From an uncultured Halobacteriovorax sp. (GTDB lineage: Bacteria; Bdellovibrionota; Bacteriovoracia; Bacteriovoracales; Bacteriovoracaceae), in assembly GCA_913061265.1 (NCBI GenBank), contig CAJXVS010000007.1:288160-352159 (forward strand): 64,000 bases of DNA, in the 5' to 3' direction. Under the pieces are notes generated by a model, which was not told where the DNA came from, searched no databases, and saw only the letters and a program-made list of their open reading frames with translations. Shown here piece by piece: positions 1 through 7,566 of the stretch. A program made the translations under genes and the position numbers. The first letter of the stretch is position 1. Each line of letters starts with the position of its first letter.

Positions 1-22
1 AGCTAAAATTAATGGAATATTC

Positions 23-1627
23 TTAAAGTTCATTTTCTTCCAAGTGGTTAGTTGGTTGATTATAATCAAAAGACTTATAGTAAGACCAACAGCTGCTCTT
101 AAATCTTATACCGCCTCTGCGGTTAGAGCGATACTTTTCTCTCTTACATTTTCTAAACTTCTTCTCAAATCCTTGAGCTGAATTCTTTTTCTTACGAAAT
201 CCTACAAGGCTTGAAAATTTTTGCTCACTTTCAAAGGCATAGCCTGATTCTGATCCCTCAAGATATGCGACTAGTTCTATTGGAGAATTGTTAAAGTAGA
301 CAAGGCTAGCGATATTATCTGGTTGAAGAGTGTGTCTTCCAATAACCTTAGTCGTAGGCCAGTTCACAGGGCCATAAGAAAGAGAGATAATTTCAGTACA
401 AGTAATAGTATTAGCAGTCATAGCATCGAAGCTATAATCATACTTCTTTCCAATTTGGCCAAAGAGCCCTTGAAAGACGCGGGTGTATTCTAGCTCATTA
501 TAGTGAGCCACTTGCTTATGTCTTATGACGGCTACAGCATCTAGATTAAGCCAATTCTCTAACTTATCCCAAACAAGTCCCCATCTTCTTACTTCATAGA
601 TTGAATAACCTTCTTTAATCTTTTCTTGAAAAGGAAGAATCACTGGATGATTCCACATTCCAATTTCTCTTAGCTGCTCTTCGTTTCCTAGCCATACAGC
701 GATATGTCCCCAATGACCTGGAATGGTATAATCAGTTAATTTAAAGGCTTTCTTTTCAAGAAGGAGATCAAGGGGCTTGAGTTTCTTTAGCAGCTCGCCT
801 TGTGCCTTTGAGTTCTTATAAAGTCTTCCTTCTCTCCATTCAACAGGACCTACTAAAGCGCCAAATCCTGCCGATAGACCACTTGTTAGAGTGCCAGTCG
901 TATTGGCAAACCCATCAGAGAAAGAGATGCCAAAAGATTTAAATTTATAGAATTCTTTAATAGATTCTTCTAAGTCTACTTTCTTATAAAAGTTTGTTGA
1001 TTGTAGTTGAGATCTTAGAGAGAAATTCTTATTTAAATGAATATTGAGAATAAAGCTTTCTGTAAACTTAGCTAGGGCCTTAACTCTCTCTTTGTTTAAG
1101 ATCTTCTTAGTAATGCTTTCAATATTCTTAATTTGTGAATCTTGATCAAGAGACTGATCCTTTAAGACTCTTCTTAAAGAAGTGCTTTTATAGAATAGGT
1201 CATAGGTTTGCTTATAGTTTTGTAGAAGATTGATAGAGCTGATGAGCCAAGCCATTTCTTTATTACTTCCCTTGAAATCTTGAGAAGGAGTGAAGACGGC
1301 AAGCTTTTTGTGAAGCCTTTCAGCAAGAGTTAAGTAAGCTCCTGCTGAGAGCTTTAAGATACTTAACTGGTAACCATTTAATGGCTTATCACTCTGAAGC
1401 TCATTTAAGAGTTGATGAGCATAATTACTATTGAAGTTATGAATCTTGTTGAACCTACTATTAAGACTAATTTTCTTATTAGAGTTAGCTGAAATATTCT
1501 CATCAAGAAGGCTTTCAATCTTTTCTTCAAAATAGATCAAGTCTTTAATGGTTACTTCTTCGGCAAAGACCTGGAAGGAGAATAGGGTGGCCAAGGCCAA
1601 GAGGGTCGGTTTTATAAGGTTTTTCAT
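23..1627 (-). CDS. Secreted YiiX-like permuted papain-fold protein (paralogue 1)
   Basis: The 534-residue product starts with a Sec signal peptide (about residues 1-22, ending FQVFA before EEV). The C-terminal half resembles the permuted papain-like amidases of the YaeF/YiiX (C92) type. A His-containing strand comes first (GHWGHIAVWLG, His305/His308), and the likely nucleophile Cys410 follows in ITCTEII, the reversed order expected of a circularly permuted papain fold. The N-terminal 250 residues are helical and unassigned. A paralogue at 37935-39686 shares the layout and the blocks GHxGHxAxxLG, EIGMWNHP and GKKYDxxFD. Substrate is unknown; the family cleaves amide or ester bonds in peptidoglycan- or lipid-linked substrates. 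Start is ATG at 1627. The fold call is fairly secure, the function is not. Confidence 0.7.
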   Translation of the reverse strand: MKNLIKPTLLALATLFSFQVFAEEVTIKDLIYFEEKIESLLDENISANSNKKISLNSRFNKIHNFNSNYAHQLLNELQSDKPLNGYQLSILKLSAGAYLTLAERLHKKLAVFTPSQDFKGSNKEMAWLISSINLLQNYKQTYDLFYKSTSLRRVLKDQSLDQDSQIKNIESITKKILNKERVKALAKFTESFILNIHLNKNFSLRSQLQSTNFYKKVDLEESIKEFYKFKSFGISFSDGFANTTGTLTSGLSAGFGALVGPVEWREGRLYKNSKAQGELLKKLKPLDLLLEKKAFKLTDYTIPGHWGHIAVWLGNEEQLREIGMWNHPVILPFQEKIKEGYSIYEVRRWGLVWDKLENWLNLDAVAVIRHKQVAHYNELEYTRVFQGLFGQIGKKYDYSFDAMTANTITCTEIISLSYGPVNWPTTKVIGRHTLQPDNIASLVYFNNSPIELVAYLEGSESGYAFESEQKFSSLVGFRKKKNSAQGFEKKFRKCKREKYRSNRRGGIRFKSSCWSYYKSFDYNQPTNHLEENEL

Positions 1628-1651
1628 AGGCTTATGGTACCTTCCAACTTT

Positions 1652-1674
1652 ATGCTAAACAACGCACTGTGTAA
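1652..1674 (-). promoter_or_regulatory. Shared 23-bp upstream element of the YiiX-like genes (copy 1)
   Basis: On the minus strand this reads TTACACAGTGCGTTGT followed by TTAGCAT, 25 bp before the start codon at 1627. The copy before the paralogue (39729-39751) matches at 19 of 23 positions. Conservation between loci 38 kb apart suggests a promoter or operator rather than coding constraint; which sigma factor or regulator reads it is unknown. Confidence 0.45.
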
Positions 1675-1710
1675 GATATTCAATAGACATAATCTAGTAA
1701 AAACAGCAAC

Positions 1711-2046
1711 CTATGCCCAAGAAGGAGTAAGGTCTTTGTTATTTCGGAGGTTCCAGTGCTCGAGGATCTCATCTAGTAGGCCTTCGTCGAGAAGGATGAT
1801 CTCAAGGTCTTCCATTTGCTCATCGTCCCCAACAGGAAGTTGTACTCCAGGGATGAAGTGAAGGCAGCTTTCATTGTTTGCTTCACTGGTTATTTCAAGA
1901 GAATAGAAGGCCATCTCCCCTGATTCGAGCAGCTCTCGGTCTTCATCAGTTAAGATACACCAACGCTCAATAGGGCAATGCAATGGATCTGTTTCCAAAG
2001 TAATGGTGAATTCATAATCTTTATAATCTAACTTGAATGCGCTCAT
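1711..2046 (-). CDS. Small acidic protein of unknown function
   Basis: A 111-residue reading frame that ends with the residues DLTPSWA. It has no signal peptide or membrane segment and is rich in Asp/Glu, including an acidic tract GDDEQMEDLEIILLDEG. The frame stays open upstream to 2109, but that would overlap the divergent rarD start; ATG 2046 (MSAFKLDYKDY) is preferred because it leaves 50 bp between the divergent genes. No strong ribosome binding site precedes it. No family is recognised. The alternative, a chance frame, is less likely because of its length and protein-like composition. Confidence 0.5.
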   Translation of the reverse strand: MSAFKLDYKDYEFTITLETDPLHCPIERWCILTDEDRELLESGEMAFYSLEITSEANNESCLHFIPGVQLPVGDDEQMEDLEIILLDEGLLDEILEHWNLRNNKDLTPSWA

Positions 2047-2096
2047 ATAATTCTCTAAGGTGGTTTTAGCATAAATATTCTGGCGGTAATAGAAGT

Positions 2097-2987
2097 ATGT
2101 ATAATTCACCCTTGGTCAAAAGTTTCCTGCCTGCAGCTACTGGTATAATGGCCTTCGTCATTTGGGGGTTGGCCCCCATCTACTGGAAACAGATCTCTCA
2201 GATCTCTCCTTTAGAGCTCTTAGGTCATAGGATTCTTTGGGGTTGCCTCTGCCTCTTTTCATTGATGATGTTAAAAGAAGGTAAGTCAGTCTTTGTTGAG
2301 CTTAAAGAAAAGGGAAGCCGGGTCCTTTTTCTCTCTAGTGCTTTGATCTTCGCCAACTGGTACCTCTTTGTTTGGGCGGTAAACAACGATCATATATTAG
2401 ACGCTAGCCTTGGTTATTATTTAACCCCTCTTATTAATGTCCTCTCTGGTTACTTCCTCTTAAAGGAATCTATGGGACCAGGTAAAATCATTGCCGTTAT
2501 CCTGGCCTTTGTGGGGGTAGGATTTTTATTTATCTCAAACTCTGGAAGTCCGTGGATCTCCCTTCTTCTCTCGGGAACGTTTTCTCTTTATGGTTTCCTA
2601 AAGAAGAAGTCTAACCTATCCGCCGAGTCGGCCCTTCTCTTTGAGATGTTGGTCTGGACTCTTCCTGTTCTGTGCTACTTTGTTTACTTAGGAACTAATA
2701 ATCAATTGGCCTTTTTGCAGCTAAGCCCCAGTACAAGCTTCTATGTCTTTTGCGCTGGAGTAGTCACAATTACTCCTCTATGGCTTTTTAATACTGCAGT
2801 TAAGAAGTTAGACCTTGGAACAGTAGGCTTTTTACAGTTTCTAGCTCCTAGTTTACAATTAGTGGTAGGTGTCTTTTTGTTTAAAGAATCGTTTGAAATA
2901 GAAAGGCTTATTTCATTTGGATTGATTTGGATTGGCATAATCGTTTATTCAATTGAAAGTTACTCACTTAGAAAAAAGGCAATATGA
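2097..2987 (+). CDS. rarD: RarD-type EamA-family permease
   Basis: The product has 296 residues and about ten hydrophobic membrane segments, as expected for the drug/metabolite transporter (EamA) superfamily. The first segment carries the RarD signature FVIWGLAPIYWKQI, followed by ELLGHRILWG, both typical of RarD. Substrate is not established for RarD proteins; several are annotated as chloramphenicol-sensitivity or amino-acid exporters. The stop codon overlaps the next start (ATGA), so it is probably translated together with the NadD-like gene. Confidence 0.85.
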   Translation: MYNSPLVKSFLPAATGIMAFVIWGLAPIYWKQISQISPLELLGHRILWGCLCLFSLMMLKEGKSVFVELKEKGSRVLFLSSALIFANWYLFVWAVNNDHILDASLGYYLTPLINVLSGYFLLKESMGPGKIIAVILAFVGVGFLFISNSGSPWISLLLSGTFSLYGFLKKKSNLSAESALLFEMLVWTLPVLCYFVYLGTNNQLAFLQLSPSTSFYVFCAGVVTITPLWLFNTAVKKLDLGTVGFLQFLAPSLQLVVGVFLFKESFEIERLISFGLIWIGIIVYSIESYSLRKKAI

Positions 2988-3631
2988 ACCCAAGGTTTTT
3001 TAAAGACGATATTAACTTGGCTGACATCAATCTTTCTTCAATCGAAGAAGAGAGTCTCTTTTGCCGTCAGTTAGGGGAGCGTTTCTCGCTCTTTAAATCT
3101 ATTCCAGAAAAAGCACCTACTTGGCTCTTAAAAAAAGAGCTTGGAGATCATGTGGTCTTCTACCCCGGTACCTTCAATCCCTGGCACTTAGGTCACCGCG
3201 CCTGTTTAGAGCTATGCCCAGTGAAGAGTATCGTCGTTGTTCCAGATTTTAATCCTTGGAAGACTGATCAGGAAAGAGTGGGTCCATGGCAAAAATTAAA
3301 AGATCTTTGTGAGACTTTAGATCAGACTGACTATAGCATCTATCCTGGTTTCTTAAGCTTAGAAAAAGGAAATCCTACTGTTGATTGGTTTCCAAAACTA
3401 ACCTGCAAGAAGAAGAGCCTTCTCATAGGGGATGATAGCTTCTTAAATCTTCATAAGTGGAAAGATGTTGATGAGCTTGTTAAGCATATAACAACTCTTT
3501 TTGTGGTTCCTCGCGGGGAGAGCGAAGTCGAACTAGAAGCTCAAGTCTTGAGGTTCCCTGAGCTACATATTGTTTTCCTGGGTAATCATGAGTTCGAGGA
3601 AATATCTTCTAGCGAGCTTCGGGGCAAATAA
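2984..3631 (+). CDS. NadD-like nucleotidyltransferase
   Basis: This 215-residue protein has the HxGH adenylyltransferase signature within YPGTFNPWHLGH (residues 60-71), then IGDDSFLNLHKW and VVPRGE, and ends with an SSSELR block matching the ISSTxIR loop of NadD and CoaD enzymes. The core family transfers AMP to nicotinate mononucleotide in NAD synthesis. The N-terminal 55 residues before the Rossmann strand are extra compared with standard NadD, so it may be a divergent relative rather than the housekeeping enzyme. It overlaps rarD by 4 bp (ATGA), a co-translated pair. Confidence 0.7.
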   Translation: MNPRFFKDDINLADINLSSIEEESLFCRQLGERFSLFKSIPEKAPTWLLKKELGDHVVFYPGTFNPWHLGHRACLELCPVKSIVVVPDFNPWKTDQERVGPWQKLKDLCETLDQTDYSIYPGFLSLEKGNPTVDWFPKLTCKKKSLLIGDDSFLNLHKWKDVDELVKHITTLFVVPRGESEVELEAQVLRFPELHIVFLGNHEFEEISSSELRGK

Positions 3632-3653
3632 AAAAGGCTCCTTTCGGAGCCTT
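3631..3653 (-). terminator. Intrinsic terminator of rpsD
   Basis: Perfect 8-bp stem AAGGCTCC/GGAGCCTT with a 4-nt loop (3634-3653). Read on the minus strand it is followed by TTTTTT, so it terminates rpsD transcripts; it lies directly at the end of the convergent NadD-like gene. Confidence 0.85.
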
Positions 3654-3716
3654 CTCATTAAATAGAAATTTTTTGGTGCAAATAGAACCGATATATTGCG
3701 ATAGCAATATGAGGTG

Positions 3717-4346
3717 CTACTTAACTTTCCAGTAGTATTCCGTTACTAGCTGACCTTGATACTCAAAAGGAATATCAGTTGGAAGAGGAAGCTCTACCAT
3801 AGTCGCTGTTTTCTTATCTGTTCCTTCTACTTTGTAGTTTGCTGGAACAGCTGGAAGACGTGGAGTTGTCTGTGCATGCTTATAAGCTTGGTTGTTATAA
3901 CCTTTTTCAGAAAGAGTGATTACATCACCTTTTTGAACAATGTAGCTAGACTTGTCGAGTTTCTTACCGTTAATCAGGATTTGCCCGTGAGCAACCATTT
4001 GAGAAGCGGCTGGAATCGAAGGAGCCCAGTTAAGTCTAAAGATCACGTTGTTAAGACGAGACTCAAGACCAATGATTAGTGTTTCCATCCAAGCTCTGTC
4101 TTTAACTTTTTTAGACGCTTTCACGTATCTAACAAGTTGCTTTTCACGGATACCGTAATGGAAAGTAAGCTTTTGCTTTTCTTTCAAACGGATCGCGTAT
4201 TCAGAGATTTTCTTTCTTGCGTTTCCATGAACACCAGGACCGTAAGGACGACGTTCAAGGGCACCTGCTTTTCCAAGACCTGGAAGTTCGATACCGAGGG
4301 CACGTTGCATTTTGAATTTGCTACGGCCAGTAGTTGATTTTGCCAT
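3717..4346 (-). CDS. rpsD: 30S ribosomal protein S4
   Basis: The 209-residue protein matches bacterial S4 in length and sequence: GALERRPYGPGVHGNARKK near the N terminus, YGIREKQLVRYV, and the S4 RNA-binding domain SRLNNVIFRLNWAPS...ASQMVAHGQILINGK (about residues 95-150). No zinc-binding Cys cluster is present. S4 binds 16S rRNA early in 30S assembly. The gene stands alone, with its own strong promoter and terminator, instead of lying in the alpha operon beside rpsM, rpsK and rpoA. In other bacteria S4 represses its own mRNA; the leader here (about 60 nt) could carry such a site, but none was identified. Confidence 0.95.
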   Translation of the reverse strand: MAKSTTGRSKFKMQRALGIELPGLGKAGALERRPYGPGVHGNARKKISEYAIRLKEKQKLTFHYGIREKQLVRYVKASKKVKDRAWMETLIIGLESRLNNVIFRLNWAPSIPAASQMVAHGQILINGKKLDKSSYIVQKGDVITLSEKGYNNQAYKHAQTTPRLPAVPANYKVEGTDKKTATMVELPLPTDIPFEYQGQLVTEYYWKVK

Positions 4347-4408
4347 TTGTTACTCCAACTAAATTGACTCTGCGTTAAATTAATAACTAGTTAAAATTAT
4401 AAGGTGTA

Positions 4409-4437
4409 TATCTACCCATAGGGGCTTTAAGTGTCAA
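4409..4437 (-). promoter_or_regulatory. Sigma-70-type promoter of rpsD
   Basis: On the minus strand a perfect TTGACA (-35; 4432-4437) is followed by a 17-bp spacer and TAGATA (-10; 4409-4414), about 60 bp before the rpsD start. This is one of the best sigma-70 matches in the window and fits high ribosomal protein expression. Confidence 0.75.
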
Positions 4438-4503
4438 TGAGGCTGGGGCGATTCTTATCAAGGCCCCAAAGAGTGAAAGGCTAGTTATTTTAGTAGGATA
4501 GCC

Positions 4504-5367
4504 TTATTTCTTTAAGGATTCTTGAACAAATTTTTTATAGATTTTATGCAGAGATTTAGTATGAGGGCCAGGAGTCCCCGTTCCTATAGGGCAATCATCA
4601 ACAGAAATGATGGGAACGATTTCTTTTGTTGAGCTGGTCAAGAAGCACTCATCAGCTGCTTTTAATCTTTCAGGGCTAATATTTTCTTCACTAACACTTA
4701 GGTTATTCTTTGAAGCAATAAGAAGGAGGGTCTTTCTTGTAATACCACCGAGCAGGCCTGCATCAAGAGGAGGAGTGACGAATCTCGATCCTTCAACGAT
4801 CCAAATATTACTAGTAGTCCCCTCAGTTATATTACCTTTGTAATTTAACATAATAGCGTCGAAGGCCTTTTTCTCTTTAGCTTCTGCCATGGCCAAAACA
4901 TTGTTGAGATAATTTCCGGACTTTACACCTGGGTCCATAGAGCGTTTTGAGTTTCTTAAGATATCTGTGATGATCATGCTCACTCCTTTTTCGTACCAGC
5001 TAATTGGGTACTCAGGGAGATTTCTTCCAATGATGACTAAGTTATTTTTTGTTGCTGCGCTTGGGTCTAAATTAATTTCTCCAGCACCTCTTGTTACTAT
5101 GACTCTAATATACTGGCGGTCGCCTTCAAGCTTTTCTATAACATTATTAATATCTTTAATAAGTTCTTCCCTAGAAAAACTAAACTCCATATGAATGGAT
5201 CTCGCTGATCTATAGAGCCTGTCGAGGTGTTCGTCTAAAAGAAAGGGGATCTTGTTATAAGTTAAAGTTACTTCATAAACAGAATCGCCATAAAGAAAGC
5301 CTCTATCGAAAACTGAAATAGCGGCTTTTGAATCTATCTGACCATTAATTGAGACGACTTCTTTAAT
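4504..5367 (-). CDS. Class IV PLP-dependent aminotransferase
   Basis: Fold type IV aminotransferase of the branched-chain / D-amino-acid aminotransferase group. Seen: SVFDRGFLYGDSVYEV near the N terminus, VKSGNYLNNVLA with the PLP-binding Lys, and ITEGTTSNIWIV contacting the cofactor. The frame is open to GTG 5439 and ATG 5415, both inside the upstream rhodanese gene and without convincing ribosome binding sites. The family start fits an AUU codon at 5367 that overlaps the rhodanese stop (GATTAA), with GAAGGGG just upstream, giving 287 residues, the usual family length. Substrate cannot be told from sequence: a branched-chain amino acid, D-alanine or aminodeoxychorismate are all possible. Confidence 0.8.
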   Translation of the reverse strand: MKEVVSINGQIDSKAAISVFDRGFLYGDSVYEVTLTYNKIPFLLDEHLDRLYRSARSIHMEFSFSREELIKDINNVIEKLEGDRQYIRVIVTRGAGEINLDPSAATKNNLVIIGRNLPEYPISWYEKGVSMIITDILRNSKRSMDPGVKSGNYLNNVLAMAEAKEKKAFDAIMLNYKGNITEGTTSNIWIVEGSRFVTPPLDAGLLGGITRKTLLLIASKNNLSVSEENISPERLKAADECFLTSSTKEIVPIISVDDCPIGTGTPGPHTKSLHKIYKKFVQESLKK

Positions 5368-5875
5368 CGCTAACCCCTTCGTAGCCTTTAGGAAGAAAGT
5401 TCCAAGCTTCTTCATAAATATGAGCTTTCTTAGTTTCACTACCTTTAGAGGTAAAGCTTAGGCCGCGGTGGGCCCAGCCTAAGAGGCTCTCTTTTAAGTT
5501 AAAGGCTTTGATATTATCCTTAACTAGTTCTTGAACATATTCGCTACTTCTATAACCAATAGTGCAGTAAGCGATTACTGTATGGCCTCTATACTTCTCG
5601 ATTTCTTTTTCGTACACGGCTTTAGTGATAGCGCCTGGGAGAGTGCTGACATTGGTTTCACGTAGTTCTCTTACATCAACTAAGACGAAAGGCTTTTGAT
5701 CTGCTTTCCATTTAAGAAACTCTTCAATACTAAGTTGTGGAGCCTCTGGGAACTTCTTTGCAATCTGATCGGCCATGACTTCTACAGACTTTTTCTTGTT
5801 CTTTGCGGCAGATTGAGGGTTGATACAACTCAATGCAATAATTAGGGGAAATAGGAAGGTGAAGAGCTTTTTCAT
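5363..5875 (-). CDS. Rhodanese-domain lipoprotein
   Basis: 170 residues. The N terminus is a lipoprotein-type signal (MKKLFTFLFPLIIALSC, Cys17), then a linker and one rhodanese domain from about residue 45: FVLVDVRE (Asp67) and the active-site loop AYCTIGYRS with Cys104. Rhodaneses carry sulfur as a cysteine persulfide; a membrane-tethered periplasmic version might handle sulfane sulfur or thiosulfate, which is inference. The stop overlaps the presumed AUU start of the aminotransferase, so the two are probably translationally coupled. Confidence 0.8.
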   Translation of the reverse strand: MKKLFTFLFPLIIALSCINPQSAAKNKKKSVEVMADQIAKKFPEAPQLSIEEFLKWKADQKPFVLVDVRELRETNVSTLPGAITKAVYEKEIEKYRGHTVIAYCTIGYRSSEYVQELVKDNIKAFNLKESLLGWAHRGLSFTSKGSETKKAHIYEEAWNFLPKGYEGVSD

Positions 5876-5914
5876 GGGCGCGATTATGGCCTAAATATTA
5901 GATTAAGCAAATAT

Positions 5915-5944
5915 TTGACTGACAATGTTAAATATTGGGATAAT
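5915..5944 (+). promoter_or_regulatory. Sigma-70-type promoter
   Basis: TTGACT (5915-5920), an 18-bp spacer and GATAAT (5939-5944), about 28 bp before the ATG at 5973. It lies in the divergent gap between the rhodanese gene and the CFI-box protein. Confidence 0.6.
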
Positions 5945-5972
5945 TACTTGTAACTATAAAGGTTTTCACTAA

Positions 5973-7241
5973 ATGCTAAAATGCTTTTGGGCAATAATTT
6001 TCACTCTCTCCACCGCGCTTCAGCTTAACGCTGCGACGGTTCGAATAAATACAGCTTCTGCTCCAGTGGTTCAACTCATCACGGCCTCTACTTATACTTT
6101 AGTCGTAGACTCCCCAAGTGGTGACGGCACATCTGAAGCCGCCCCAGCTAAAGTCTATGTTCCCATACAAAATAACCTTAACGCTGATGCTTCTTTAAGA
6201 AATACAGAATACAGCACGTACACTCCAAGAACGAATCTTCCTACAGGTGATCCTGTAGGCTCCATTACGGGAACATTGAGAGTGTCTTTAGATACTAGTG
6301 GTTTTGTTGCAGGTGATTTTCTACATGTAGCGATTAAAGACTCTAGCTCATCAGTTTATAAAGTTTTAAAGAATCAAGCTATCGCAGGGGATGAGGTTGG
6401 TAAGATCTTTGACTTTACGGTTGCTAGCATGTGTTCAGCTGGAGCAGGTGATCTCGATTGTACAGGGATTATTAATACAGCAAACCCCACATCAGTTTTA
6501 GATGGGCTTGTTTATTTTTTTATAGGTTCTCAAGAAGGAAACGGAAACACTATAGATCCCTCGGCTAAAGCAGGCGGGGTTTTTTATAATATCTTTTTAA
6601 GTAATAGGATTTACACAAATACAATTACCTTAGGTTCACTAACTAAAGGTGACAGTAGGTTAACAGCTGTTTACCAAGGTTTTAACTTTGAAAATCTAAA
6701 TAATATAGTCGCTTTCGATTTTGGAGCCAATGGTTGTGAAACTATTTACGGAACTGCCGCACTCCTAGGAACGAGTTATATAACGGAGCAAAAAGCCACT
6801 TCTGGTGAAGCGGCTATCAAGAACCTTGTTAATGATACTAGCTATAAATTTGCCGTTTACTTTGAAGATAAATTTAAATTTTCTTCATTGCTATCAAACT
6901 GCCTAACAGGAACTCCCCAAAAGATTGAGGCCTTGCTCGAGAAGAATGCTTGTTTTATGCTGACCGCTGGTTTTGGTGGCGATCATTTTATTGTTGATTA
7001 TTTTAGGCAGTGGCGAGATGAGTTTCTTTTAAGCTTTAGCTTAGGAAGAATGTTTGTAGAATTCTATTATGATTGGGGACCAAAGTTAGCCCCTTATATT
7101 TTGGAGAGCCCTTACCTTTCGAAGATTATTAGAGGTGGAGCTTACGCTGTTTATTGGACTCTTGAATTTAAGCTTTGGGGCGTCTTAGTCTTTTTTATCT
7201 TGGCCTTAGTCTTCTTAAAGCGCAGAGATCGTCTCAATTAA
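5973..7241 (+). CDS. Secreted protein with CFI-box C-terminal anchor
   Basis: 422 residues. A signal peptide (about 1-20, ending LNAA) leads into a Ser/Thr- and Asn-rich body that looks beta-structured, with several Cys. From residue 328 the C terminus follows the CFI-box pattern: CFMLTAGFGGDH, then a FRQWRDEFLLSFSLGRMF block, a FYYDWGPKLAPYI block, a membrane helix (WGVLVFFILALVFL) and a basic tail KRRDRLN. NCBI family models call this a CFI-box-CTERM domain and treat it as a presumed sorting or anchoring module. The box is divergent here (CFMLTAGFG in place of the usual CFIATAAYG). Body function unknown. The 3' end overlaps the convergent response regulator by 27 bp. Confidence 0.65.
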   Translation: MLKCFWAIIFTLSTALQLNAATVRINTASAPVVQLITASTYTLVVDSPSGDGTSEAAPAKVYVPIQNNLNADASLRNTEYSTYTPRTNLPTGDPVGSITGTLRVSLDTSGFVAGDFLHVAIKDSSSSVYKVLKNQAIAGDEVGKIFDFTVASMCSAGAGDLDCTGIINTANPTSVLDGLVYFFIGSQEGNGNTIDPSAKAGGVFYNIFLSNRIYTNTITLGSLTKGDSRLTAVYQGFNFENLNNIVAFDFGANGCETIYGTAALLGTSYITEQKATSGEAAIKNLVNDTSYKFAVYFEDKFKFSSLLSNCLTGTPQKIEALLEKNACFMLTAGFGGDHFIVDYFRQWRDEFLLSFSLGRMFVEFYYDWGPKLAPYILESPYLSKIIRGGAYAVYWTLEFKLWGVLVFFILALVFLKRRDRLN

Positions 7242-7565
7242 GATATCAAAATCAAGTGGCTTATAGAAAACCGCATCGGCACCCATAGACTTTAGCTTCT
7301 CTTGAGAAAACTCACTTTCACCAGTTAGGATTATGAACTTAACTTCTTTATTAAACTTCTTAGTTTCTTCAAGTAACTCTTGGCCATTCATTTGAGGCAT
7401 CTTTGCATCAGATATAATCAAATCAAACTTTGTCTTCTTTATTTTTTCAAAAGCCACGGCCCCATTTTCTGCAGTTTCAACAGTGAGGTTTTCAAGCTCT
7501 AGCAACTCTTTCATTGAAGTTAAGATATGTGGCTCATCATCTACAACTAATACTTTTTCTATCAT
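7215..7565 (-). CDS. Single-domain response regulator
   Basis: 116 residues forming one receiver domain and nothing else. Seen: acidic pair in LVVDDEPH, phosphoacceptor Asp53 in LIISDAKMPQMNG, conserved Thr81 in FIILTGES and Lys102 in FYKPLDFD. No output domain follows, so it works by protein-protein contact or in a phosphorelay. The frame is open to GTG 7577, but ATG 7565 has GAAGTGAG upstream and follows the kinase stop closely. It is the third gene of a V4R sensor / kinase / regulator operon and is the likely partner of that kinase. Confidence 0.85.
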   Translation of the reverse strand: MIEKVLVVDDEPHILTSMKELLELENLTVETAENGAVAFEKIKKTKFDLIISDAKMPQMNGQELLEETKKFNKEVKFIILTGESEFSQEKLKSMGADAVFYKPLDFDILIETISAL

Positions 7566-7566
7566 C

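Noticed and set aside
1634..1861. Plus-strand frame of 75 codons with Arg/Ser-rich product
   Set aside because: It lies antisense to the acidic protein at 1711-2046, has shadow-like composition, and has no ribosome binding site.
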